Shown in pieces: positions 39,545 to 49,607 of a stretch of DNA of 64,000 nt (positions are counted from its first letter, which is position 1; each line of letters begins with the position of its first letter). The DNA lies in assembly GCA_947034885.2 (NCBI GenBank), contig OX344754.2, positions 6,517,001 to 6,581,000 on the forward strand. The letters run 5' to 3'. The notes under the pieces were generated by a model. That model searched no databases. It was not told the DNA's origin and saw only the letters and a program-made list of their open reading frames with translations. The position numbers and the translations under genes were made by a program. This stretch comes from Thuidium tamariscinum. Lineage: Eukaryota > Streptophyta > Bryopsida > Hypnales > Thuidiaceae.

Positions 39545-40296
39545 ATGAATGAAATAATTAAGAAAATGGCCTATACAAAAATGATGCTCAAATTTGGGCA
39601 TCAACTTAAAAATGGTTGATTGGATTCATATAGGTTGAAATCCTCTACACCATAGTTTTTTTGACATTTGATATAGCGAGTGCCAAAAGAAATGATTGGT
39701 AGAGTGGTAAAACTATTTACATCTATGAAAATGAATGAAAATTGCAATGTCCGGATGAATAATTATTTATTCATCCTAAAGAGTGTACATTTATACGAAA
39801 AAAGAGCAATATCATCCTAAGACATTGCAATTTCATCCATTAAAAAAGAAAGAATTTCCAATCAAATAATCCCTTTCAAATCCGGATGATTGTACTCTAG
39901 CAAGAATTTGTTCCATTCGGTCCAAGATCAACAACATTCCAAACACTCCGTTATTCCAAAATTGGCTTACAAAAAAATGAAATGAACCAAGTCACAACGC
40001 CTCATTGGACTAGAACTTCGCAGGAGAATCCAAGTTTTCAGCAACCAATCACGAGGGTTGAATAATGAAGTCGATGTGACGACCCCTAGCGATGGTTGAG
40101 AAAAAACCACGTGAAGGTTGAAAAGATAGTAACTTGCTTATTCAAGGGAACCAATCGCAAGTAGCACAGTGGAGGAGGCGACGGTCAACCTGAAGAAAGC
40201 TTGGTGGTGGAGTGAAAACTTGAGGCCGCAAGATGAAACTTTCGCTCACGAAAGAGTTCTTCACACCAGTTGTTCATGTCCGAAGCAGAAGAACGA

Positions 40297-41579
40297 AATC
40301 AGTCCGAAAGCCAGCGCTGGAATATTCAATCAAACTCAAAATATGAACACCAACGGGCCGGGTCTCTCGAACCCCAACCCAGGCCCGCTCTTTCCCGCCC
40401 GCCCGGTCTGCTACACCGTGTCCACGGTGATACGGTCCGACCAGCGGTTACCGGGGGAAGCCGCGCCGCGTCTCTCCCCGCGAGGACCTTCTTCATCGGG
40501 GACTTCCCCCTTGCCTCAAAGACGCTCCTCCTCGAGTGCCTTCTGCTCTCTCTCGTCGGTGCATGTTGCTCTCCTTCGTCGCCGATCTGAAGTCTCAGGT
40601 TCGTTTTTTCCGTTCTCTGTTTGCGCCGTTCGGATTCTCCACTTCTTTCACAGAAGTTTTGAGGTCTTGTCGACTATTTTCAATGTGGTGTCAGCGTGCG
40701 ACTTGAAACCCTGGGGTTGAGGAATTGCGTGTTGGGTTAGGTTAGGGTTGCTTGGCATTGGTACGTGCGCAGTAGTCGAGATTTTCTTGGGTGTGCGTGC
40801 TTCGGGACGCGGGAAACGTAGAGAGATTCTTGGTTCGCGTTTCGAGGTACCCTAAGTGGCGTGTGGAAGTGGCGTTTCAAGCCTTTTTCGACCATTCTTG
40901 CTGCAGCGTCGGCCATTCTTAATGCGTGACTTGAAACCCTCGGTGAAAAGGAATTGCGTGTTAGGGTTGGTATGTGTGTAGGTGTTCAGGTTTCGTGGTC
41001 TGGTGCTTGGGAACACGAGAGAAGTAGAGAGATTTCTAGTTTCGCGTTTTTAGGTACCCTCGGGTGGCATGTGGAAGTCGCTTCGAGGTTTTCTTAGGGA
41101 TGCGACTCATAATCCGTGGTGGAAGTATCTGTTTCTGAGTGAGCTGTTGAGAAACTATTCGGGGGAAGAAGTTTTCGGGGCACTTTTCTTGCTCGTGTGT
41201 CTGATCTGTGTCTTAATCGTGTAGTTGACTACTCGCATGGTCTATCTCATCTTGTATCGATTCGATTATTTCAGCGATTTACAGATATGTCCTGGCTAAG
41301 TGAGTGGTTGTTGACGTTTTGAAAAACAATTATTGGTTGGAAGTGATGGGGTGGCTATTTTTGGTTCCTCGAGTGTTTGAAGAAGCTTGCTGGGTTTATT
41401 AGATTTTAGGAGTCGCCACTGGCGGTTCGTCTCAGAATACGGGCTCAGAAAGTTGGTCTCAGAAATTGATGGTTTTTGTTCTGCAGTGCCCTATTTGTGG
41501 AGGATTATTGAGTTGGAATTTTTGCCTGAGTTACATACTGTGACACCCTCGAGGTGATTGGAGAGCAGGGAAAGCAGCC
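40297..41579 (+). promoter_or_regulatory. Leader and promoter region of VAP copy 2
   Basis: This GC-rich region lies upstream of the ATG at 41580. It holds the tandem duplication at about 40690-41100 and pyrimidine-rich stretches. Unlike copy 1, GC-richer sequence continues further upstream to about 40040, so this copy may keep its original promoter. Confidence 0.5.
40690..41100 (+). repeat. Tandem duplication (unit about 205-230 bp) in the VAP leader
   Basis: Ordered boxes recur. GACTTGAAACCCT is at 40700 and 40928, GGAATTGCGTGTT follows each, GTAGAGAGATT occurs in both, and TTCGCGTTT then GGTACCCT follow (the latter at 40847 and 41053). A TGTGGAAGT box closes each unit. The left arm has the same duplication at about 35540-35950, so it arose before the arms were duplicated. 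Confidence 0.75.
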
Positions 41580-43963
41580 ATGCCCACCGAACTTCTCAGC
41601 ATCCAGCCTGGCGAGCTGAAGTTTCCATGTGAGATTCTTTTTTCTGCCCATCGTATGTGTTTTCTTCCTCGTCCGTGGATTGCTCTGTCCGAGCAATTCC
41701 GCATCGAGTGCCTCCTGGCGCACTGATCGTTCAGTGTAGCGCGTGCGCTTAGTTTCCGAGGCGTTAGGGTAGCTTGGATGGCAAGGGTTTTCAGGTCCAC
41801 CGGGCTCAATTCTAGGTGCTCCTCATGATGTTTTTCGTGAGAACAAGTCGTGTTTCTGAGCAAGCTGATGTTAGGTTTATCGACGAAGTATTTGCCGAGT
41901 GATAATGTACGACCGTGCGCTCGTAATAGTATGCCAGGTCTATTATTCTGATTCTATTTCTATCCGCATTTAGCAATTCATCAGAATTGAGGTCTTGCTC
42001 GATAGGGTTAGCTTGTGGAGGGTGGACCTATCCTAGTTCCCGGGTTGTTTCACCGTAAATCTGTGTTACTTTCGTGTACCTTCGCTGGCGTTAATCACCA
42101 CCAGTGTGTATGTTTTGCAACAGTTGAGTTGAAGAAGCAGATTTCAGCTTCTCTTCGGCTGGTCAACTCAACCGAAAATTATGTGGCCTTCAAGGTAATT
42201 GAGAGTACTTGGAACTTAGACCCCATTTTTTCCACTCGATTGATTGCAAGTTATATGCAAATTGTAATGTAGAAACATTAGTGAAAGCACTTGCTTTGCC
42301 ATTCTCTAGTAGTTTAGGATTGATTTCTGAGGTTCGAAGTCTTCTTGAATGAATCTTGACTTGGAGTCGTTGTATGGTACTGCTTGTTGGTGAATTTTTA
42401 GGGATTGCACTTCTCTGTGCTTTGCAATTCCGATGCCGTCGTTTTAGCTGTGTAGTGGGATGATTGGATCTCATGGATTGATACATTTGTTCAGGTCAAG
42501 ACGACTTCTCCCAAGAAGTACTGTGTGCGTCCCAACACTGGGATTGTCCAACCGCACAGCAGTGCAGATGTTACCGGTAATAATGCTGCATTTCTCTTGG
42601 AAATGAGGATGCCGCTTATTTTTGGTTGTTTCCCCTCCAAGATCTTGTGATTCAAACCACTCTTTCCAGTGTTGACAAATTTTTGGAGCTTTTCTTGTTT
42701 AAGATGTAGGTGTTAATACTCGTTGTCGTGGTCCACACTTGCAGTTACAATGCAAGCCCAGCGGGAAGCTCCTCCCGACATGCAATGTAAGGACAAGTTT
42801 CTTGTCCAGAGTGTGATAGCTCCATCGTCGAAAGAGGTTTCTCAAGAGCTGGTACGATTTTGTGTTCTCCTATATGAGTTTGGAGTCTTTCCTTCGAGTG
42901 CCCATTTTCTTCCTATTCTGTAGTGGTACTCCTTACTTAGATATAGCACAGGTTGTCATTTGACTAGCTGTAATTTGAACATCATTTGTTTACGCCCGGT
43001 TTGACTGTTGTAATTTCTGAGTGCTTCTGGCCACGGTTCTCCTGCTACACATTCGAGAGTCTCCTCTCTTAGGTTTCGTATGCTTCTGTTTGCTCTGCTT
43101 TGAGCTCTTAAACCTAGTTCTTAGCATTTATCAGGATCTGTGATGTCTCTTCTGGATGAACAATGTCCCGTAAATCCATGCAGTTCAACAAGGAAGAGGG
43201 TAAGGATGTGCACGAGGCGAAGCTGAAAGTTCTGTATGTTTCGCCACCTCAACCACCATCACCTATCACAGAGTCCAACGAGGAGGAGGGCAATTCACCA
43301 AAGGCAACCCCGGTTGTAGATAATGGCGAACGGCATCATCTACTCACCGATCCGGTGAGTGCATGCTTTACATGATCTTGGACTCTGATTGTTTCTAGGA
43401 TATAACGATTTTCTAGCAGTTTGGGAATATTTGGAACTCACTTCCATCCGGTAACTTGTGGCAGACCTCGAAGACTGAGAGCGAGTGGAAGTTCAAGCTG
43501 AACGAGGTAGGCTTTCTCTTGCTGCCAACATTTCATTTTTTCCCATTTATGCAGTAACTATAATTTCAGCAAGAAATGGTGAGCGTCCATCAGAGCAGAG
43601 TGCTTATCGGGAAGTTTCTGTATTCCAACAGGCCAAGGCAGCTCTCAATGCGGTGACAGAAGAGCGGAATCAAGCAGTGCAGCAAAGCCGGAGCTTTCAG
43701 CAAGAATTGGTTAGTTCCGAACCCCCCTCGTTGTCACCGCGGCATTGAAACTAATGTGTCATGGTTCCTGCATTATTGCAGCGTCCAGATCTCTGATGCA
43801 AGGTTGATTTTGTTGTTTGCAGCAAGCTTACAAAAGTGGGAGCGCAAGATCGGGTGGAAGTGTAGCATTAAAAGATCAAAAGTTGCAGTCTGGATTTTCA
43901 TTTTTATTTGTTATTCTCGTTGGCCTGTTGGGCATGTTGGTAGGCTATCTTCTCGGAGGTTAG
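41580..43963 (+). CDS. VAP33/VAP27-type vesicle-associated membrane protein-associated protein, copy 2
   Basis: This is the same protein as copy 1, on the opposite strand, in eight exons: 41580-41628, 42124-42194, 42495-42576, 42745-42851, 43184-43354, 43465-43506, 43584-43709 and 43823-43963. The 262-residue product appears identical to that of copy 1. It has the MSP domain, linker, coiled coil and C-terminal membrane anchor followed only by a short glycine tail, as in tail-anchored ER proteins. The start is the first ATG that gives the MSP opening MPTELLSIQPGELKFPFELK across the first splice. All donors begin with GT; the exon 7 acceptor (GAG before 43584) is weak in both copies. The two genes are transcribed away from the spacer. 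Both look functional, so dosage is probably doubled unless one lost its promoter. Confidence 0.95.
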
Positions 43964-44841
43964 TCCTGCAACTGGCTGGAAGGTAATGCAGAGGAGCGAA
44001 CTGAATGTGTATGGGTATTAGGAGCTTGGTGGGGAAAAGCCCTGCCCGGCCTTTCTTGTTTCTGGAGTAGCCAGGTTATATTTTGTATCTATGGTACAGA
44101 GGTAGGGAAGGTTGTTTTTTTCCGACACCTGTGCTAGCGGATGCCAGCATGCATCCAGAACTCGATGGTGGTGGGGGCGTAGGCATGGCTACGGTTTCAT
44201 GGGTACTGCGTTTATGTCTGTACTGGTAGGCACTGTAGTAGTAGGGCTGAAAATTTTATTCACATTTAGACTTTATTAGGAATAAAAATTGTTCCTATCG
44301 GATGATGGAGTCTACATATTTCACTGTAGACCCTTCTTTCCTTGTCTGACACTTTTGTGCAGGTTTTGTAAAGCGCTGGCAACGCCTTAGTCTTAGGTTG
44401 GGCAAGGTGTCCCCCGCTGACTTGAAAAGGATACCGTTCTGTTTATAAAACATTTCTTAGCTATTAAAGTGGTCTGGACTTGGTCTGGAGTCTTGAGCTG
44501 CGGTCTACCACTTCAGTTTGAGTTGCAAACCCTAGTTGTACATGGCGCATGCTCTGGAGTTGTCATTAGTGGAAGCAAAACAAACTTGTAAGAGCTCCAT
44601 AATGGATTTCGATCGCCCTTGCAGGGGCACTTTTCTCCCAGTTTGTGGTTTGACGTTCTTGTGCTTTGGTGGTTCTCGGGTACAGACAGTGTCTTTCTAG
44701 GACGATTCATGACGTCCGTTTTTGGTACTTTTTCTGTTAATCCTTACTCTGCATGCAGAAGTGCTTGATCTTTGCAGTGTTGTGTTGATGCAGGTGCATT
44801 TTCACACGTGAAGATGCCCTCTTCTAGAGCGAGAGGTGCAT

Positions 44842-45455
44842 ATAAGTGATGAGATCAATTGCTGTACCGTTTGGTGTAGGTCCCTGTGATTGCTAATCTG
44901 AACAATATTTGATGAAACCTGTTGTATATTCTCTGGTAGCGATGGTGATAGTTTTGATAGCTTAGATTTTGTCCTTGAGATTGTTGCAACTCCGTAAGGC
45001 AAGCTGTTCCTGTACTGGTGGTGGTTCTTTGCTGCAATGTGTTGTTATTAGAGTATTGGAATCGCAGGTATGGTTTCTGGGTTCTCTTATTTCATGAATT
45101 TTTGAATCTTTGCTAATATGCAAACGTATTACTTTTATGATAATGCATAATTGAAGTCTTCTGTCAGTGTAAAGAGAACACTGAAGAATGGAGGCTAATA
45201 ATAGCGATCGTTGTCCGCGTAGCACTCAATTGTAGGACCCTTTCATGTTTTTGGGATGAGATTTTATGTTAGCAGTAAATTACTTCACCTGATAATAAGT
45301 GAAGGTAAGGAATGTAGTTATGCAATAGTTTATTAGTGTGGAATTAGAGATGGCCCTACACCTTAGTGATATTAGGTCAACCAGTGGTATTGGGATTGCT
45401 TGTCGTAGTGAAAATAAAAGTAGGTTGCTTGAATAATGATGGTGTTCTTATTCTT
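44842..45455. other. Flank of the right VAP arm, no feature recognised
   Basis: This sequence is not shared with the outer flank of the left arm. Short minus-strand frames (60-87 codons) have no recognisable features. It may be continuing VAP 3' flank that the left copy lacks. Confidence 0.45.
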
Positions 45456-45654
45456 GGCATAACATTCAGTAGTCCATGGAAGGATTGCCTTCCCTTGGTG
45501 ATGTCCCCATCACCTAATTTCATCTGACATTTCTTGGAGTTGCAACTTTAGTTACTGAATGGTGTGGAATATGATTGGTGCTGGATGGAATGGTGTGGGA
45601 TATTCCACACCATTTCATCCGGTGGGAGACAGTGTGACAGGCTGCTACGGAATG
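45456..45654 (-). repeat. 205-bp segment S, copy 2
   Basis: This is the inverted partner of 36355-36560. It contains a strong palindrome at about 45583-45622 in which GGAATGGTGTGG pairs with CCACACCATTTC. It lies about 615 bp outside the right arm. Confidence 0.75.
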
Positions 45655-46104
45655 TAATGGGGAAGATAGTTTTGCATGTGGTTGAAGTTATGAATTATTT
45701 CCATTTGTGTAGTTCATGAGTATTAACTATAGCAATATTGTGTTTATAAGTAGTGCATTCTTGTATTATTTTAGTAAATGTATATTTCATGTACAGTATT
45801 ATGTGTCAATAAATAATTTTTTTTGGAAGAGTTTTTATTTTATATCAAATGTTCAGTATATAGAGTTTTGTGACCTACATTTTTTATTTAGTGTAAAAAA
45901 TATCATTTGGAACATGCATTTTTTAATCAATACGTGTAACCTTAATTGGTCTTACATGTAAGAGTTTGATTCCATCATTTTGATTCTGTCAATGATTCAC
46001 TAAGTGTTTGTCATTTTGTTTTAATAAGCTTATAAAGTGTTGATAAATTTTCTCAAGCTTGCTATTAATTTTATGGCTTTCATGTTTAGATATTAGATGA
46101 TGTA

Positions 46105-46492
46105 AGGGAGAAACACCCATTTCCGTCCCTGTACCTATTCTTGGGCCATAGAGTGTTACTAAATTTGTCCATAGGCATACATTAAGGCATCTGATAGCTG
46201 TTTAATTCTAATTTGTTGATGCAGTTGGAAGACACATGTGTAGTTTTCATTCACTGACATTTGATTTGAGCAGGTGTTCGGTTTAAGGTACACCTATAGG
46301 ATGGTTCCAGTGGTCTAGGGAGCCAACACTTTGAAGATTTACAGAAATTACATACTATTTCCTAAAAATTTAATTTTTTTTTTGAATATTCATGATTTTC
46401 ACTCGCTAATGCTAGAAAAATATCAGTTTTAGAAAACGCTGCCTCCAACTATGTTGAATTCCTTATTCGGACGGTTTTGGGTGTTTCCACTG
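46105..46492 (+). mobile_element. 388-bp TA-flanked MITE, GGAAACACCC family, copy 1
   Basis: The left end reads AGGGAGAAACACCCATTTCC; the right end, reverse-complemented, reads CAGTGGAAACACCCAAAACC. Both then meet CGTCC, an imperfect terminal inverted repeat of about 25 bp. A TA dinucleotide sits immediately outside each end, consistent with a TA target duplication as in Tc1/mariner-type MITEs. There is no coding potential. Confidence 0.85.
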
Positions 46493-47693
46493 TATAGAGT
46501 GTGTCAATTGTTGTTGATGAAGGAATTTAAGATTTCATTGATCCATTTCTTTTGAAGTGCTAGCATAAGTTTTGTGTTTTGTTGTGTTTTCTAAGAGGTG
46601 CTTCACATCAGCGGAAGGAAGGTGGATGACAAGAACATCTTTTGAAAATGATTAGTTCCGGATGGTGGTAGCATTTCACATTACAGAGGTTGGAAGAAAG
46701 GACATGGGTGAAAAGTTCATGCCACTAGCAATAAAATTCTACTAGAGTTTTCGATTGGAAGGTGCTTGTAGTATGTTTTTTTTATGGATAATTTTAGACT
46801 CCTATACAATTTGATGGGATGATGATGTTAAAATAGTTCTTTTGTCTGTCTTCTTGCCTTGTGAATTTTTACACTTGCAAATATATGTAGAATTATTTTT
46901 GAATGGTGAGAGGCTAGAAGACCATTGGCCTTTGCAACTTCCTACCATTCTATGATGTGAAAAGCCCCTATGACTTCTATAACCAAAGCAAGTGGACGTG
47001 AAAAATTAGTGAAGAGGAACATGTCTTATTGTGTTAAAATTGAGTTTTGCCCAAGTGAAAAAGATGGGCAGAATGCCTTTATTTGGGCGGAATATTTTAT
47101 GACCTACAATGGTGAAGATTTTAAAAAAAAAATTTTGCCCTCCTATTCTTTATAAAAATGAGGTCACTGACTTTCAAAACAATAGAAAAGAAGTGGCACC
47201 ATTCTTGAGGAAGACACCAAGCAACGTCACTTAAGAAAAGTACTGCCATGTGTCAACAATAGCTTTGACAATCTTATTTTAAAACAAAGGGAATGAGATG
47301 GCGTAGTCCAATTTGTCAAGGAATGCTACTGATGACGCTTTCTTGCATTACAGGCCAAGCATGTGGTTCATATTCTAGTGTTTTTGGCTCGTTCTCTTTC
47401 CCGTGGGCAGGACCAGTGATCCCAAAACTGGCTAAATTTCACTCATTTTCTACTTAATTTTTCATGCCCTTTGTATAAATTTTAAAAAATCTTCTGAAAA
47501 TGAACATTTGGCTAAAAACCCTGAATCTGTTCTGAGATCATTGGTCAGGATTGTTGGGCAGGATTGTTGTTGTTGATACACTGTACGTTTAGGTCTCATT
47601 CGGCAACTTGTTGTCAAAATAATTTAATTGTCACATTTCTACAATTTGGCAACCTATTTTGATTTTCCTAGTTTTCTCTTATTTTCAGAAATA
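46493..47693. other. Intergenic DNA between two MITE copies, no gene recognised
   Basis: Only a 61-codon frame at 46970-47155 stands out, and it has no recognisable features. The stretch may be filler captured between insertions. Confidence 0.45.
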
Positions 47694-48069
47694 AGGGAGA
47701 AACACCCATTTTCGTCCATGTACCTATTCTTGGACCCTAGAGTACTACTAAATCTGTCCATAAGCATTCATTAAAGCATCCGACAATGTTTAATTCTAAT
47801 TTGCTGACGCAGTTGTAAGACACATGTATAGTTTTCATTCACTGACAACCAATTTCAGCAGGTGTTCAATTAAAGGTACACCTATAGGACGGTTCTAGTG
47901 GTCTAGGGAGCCAACACTCTGGAAATTTATAGAAATTACATACTGATTCTGAAAATTAATTAATTTTTTTTAATATTCATGATTTTCAGTCGTTAATACT
48001 AGAAATTAGAAAAATATGCCTCCAACTATGCTGAATTCCTTAAATGGACGGTTTTGGGTGTTTCCACTG
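47694..48069 (+). mobile_element. 376-bp TA-flanked MITE, GGAAACACCC family, copy 2
   Basis: It has the same orientation and ends as the copy at 46105, with TA at 47692-47693 and 48070-48071. The interior shares ATTCATGATTTTCA, GGTACACCTATAGGA and GGTCTAGGGAGCCAACACT with that copy. Differences are scattered. Confidence 0.85.
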
Positions 48070-49130
48070 TAGTTGAAATTTTCTCAAATTTTCCCTTGAA
48101 ATTTTCTAAGATCTCCTCTTGAAATTTTTTCCTCATCTTCATAAATAGTTGTAGAATTTTCTTTAAATTTTAGAAACGAATCCAAAATTTGCCTAGTTAT
48201 TTACAAAACTGACCTACATGTACAATATTTCCCATCAGGCAAGTGCGGGCAAATGGGTTGCCTCATGAGAAATCACTGTTTTTTCCTTCTTTTTTTAGAA
48301 ATGCATGTGCTTTACAAACTTCACATACTACCACAATTTGAAATCAATTTGTATGAATTAGGCCGAATTGCATTCTATCCATCATCCTTGTAGCTGAGGA
48401 ATTTTTGGCACATTTTTTAAAGGGTCCAAGTGACTTGTTTTCTTGGCAAACTTTGAACTACCCGCCCAAGTCAACACTGCATTTCCATTAGGAGATTTTT
48501 GAGGCCATTGGAAGACTTCAGGTGTCCGGATTGCGGGAACATAGTTTCTGCTGCATGAACAGGAATCCTACATGGTTGAGAGAGTGCCATGTCATTAAAT
48601 TTATTTTTTTGGATTTTTTGGGGCTTTTCTTCATATTTCAGGACCCCCCAAATTTTATTTTATTTTATTTTTTGGGTAAATGGTGGCTTGACAGTGACCA
48701 ACAGTTACGGGAACAATTTCAGTGAACAACCCCAAAACGGCCCTTTGGAGGCCTCAAATCCCCTCCAATGTCACAGGCAAACATCATGATCTTGGCTCCC
48801 TGGTTCACTTTTGTGAATGTCATAAGCTTAGTTCATTCGAATTCTCAACAACTTTGCAATGAAGATCCTATGGTTAGTTCAACAATTTTGAACAGCACTT
48901 CTGCAACATGGCTCTCCAGAAATTAACTGACTTTGAGCTTTGCTCTCCACTGCTGTAATGAAGCTCCACGTTCTAGGGTTAACTCTTGAATGCCATCCAT
49001 ATTTCACAATAACTAAGGTAGGTAAGGTAAGAGGTCCTATAATGGACCTTCTAAGGGCTGAAACAGAATTTCAGGGAGGTAAAACCTATAGAAATATTTT
49101 TCAGTAAATTTTCCTTGAAAAACAAGTAGA
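48070..49130. other. Intergenic DNA, no gene recognised
   Basis: Two overlapping frames of 66-67 codons at 48522-48789 lack family features. Near 49010 a GGTAGGTAAGGTAAG stretch and a GGTCCTATAATGGACC palindrome resemble the ends of the elements at 49342 and 62581. Confidence 0.4.
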
Positions 49131-49341
49131 ATTGACATCTAACCCAAGTCGTTTCATATTTTTCTGAGCTTTTTTGAATTAGTTATCAAATTTTGAAGTT
49201 GAAAGGGCATAGGGCTGTAAAATGGTGCCCTAGCTATAATGTACACTATCAGTACACTATTGAAGGCTATGAAAAAGCAACATGTACAACTATTGTACAT
49301 TTAAGATAGGGCACCATTATAGAACCCGATCCATTTAAGAG
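49131..49341. repeat. Leading part of the composite repeat, with a 25-bp imperfect stem
   Basis: AATGGTGCCCTAGCTATAAT near 49220 is mirrored by the reverse complement of ATAGGGCACCATT near 49315. The loop is about 50-60 bp with GTACA boxes. The first part matches 24160-24290. Confidence 0.65.
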
Positions 49342-49602
49342 CCTTCTACCTTACACCCAGAAGTGTTGTCTACAGTGTGCACACATTTCCAAAATTGGTC
49401 ATGTTCACAAACTGTAGATGGTGCTTTTAGAAACAGACTTTGATCATTAATAACTTTTGCTTATGGTATCCAAATCCTGTCGTTCTTTAGTGTGTTAGAA
49501 TATGCTTTCACTTGCCAACAACACTGCGTGAGAATCTGAACAAGCTAATAACAATAATTAGGCACAATACAAATAAGTGGCTTTTTTGGGTGTATCCACT
49601 TT
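49342..49602 (-). mobile_element. MITE with AAGGTAGGTAAACCCAAAAG-type ends, diverged copy
   Basis: Reverse-complementing the intact copy at 62581-62850 gives the same order. CTACAGTG, CATTTCC.AAAT, CATGTTCACA(G/A)ACTGTAGATGG, AACTTTTGC and GGTATCCAAATCCTG come first. CATTTGCCAACA- or CACTTGCCAACA-type and AATAAGTGGC then TTTTGGGT follow. The terminal repeats are degraded here. It sits between the composite-repeat lead and the tandem array. Confidence 0.75.
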
Positions 49603-49607
49603 AGTGT

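Larger units (their letters stand above)
36347..40296. other. AT-rich spacer between the two VAP arms
   Basis: This is 3.95 kb of mostly unique AT-rich DNA. The left edge carries the 205-bp shared segment (36355-36560). The last 250 bp, from about 40,040, are GC-richer and probably the native upstream region of VAP copy 2. An AATT microsatellite lies at 39517-39544. The frame starting at 40169 simply runs into the copy 2 leader. No gene was recognised. Confidence 0.6.
40297..44841 (+). repeat. Right arm (4.5 kb) of a large inverted duplication carrying a VAP gene
   Basis: This is the counterpart of 31836-36346 in opposite orientation. Compared with the left arm it has small insertions, for example about 11 bp near 41883 and 9 bp near 42343, and scattered substitutions. 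The coding exons are almost unchanged: I noticed one synonymous difference, TCG for TCT, in exon 5. Confidence 0.95.
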
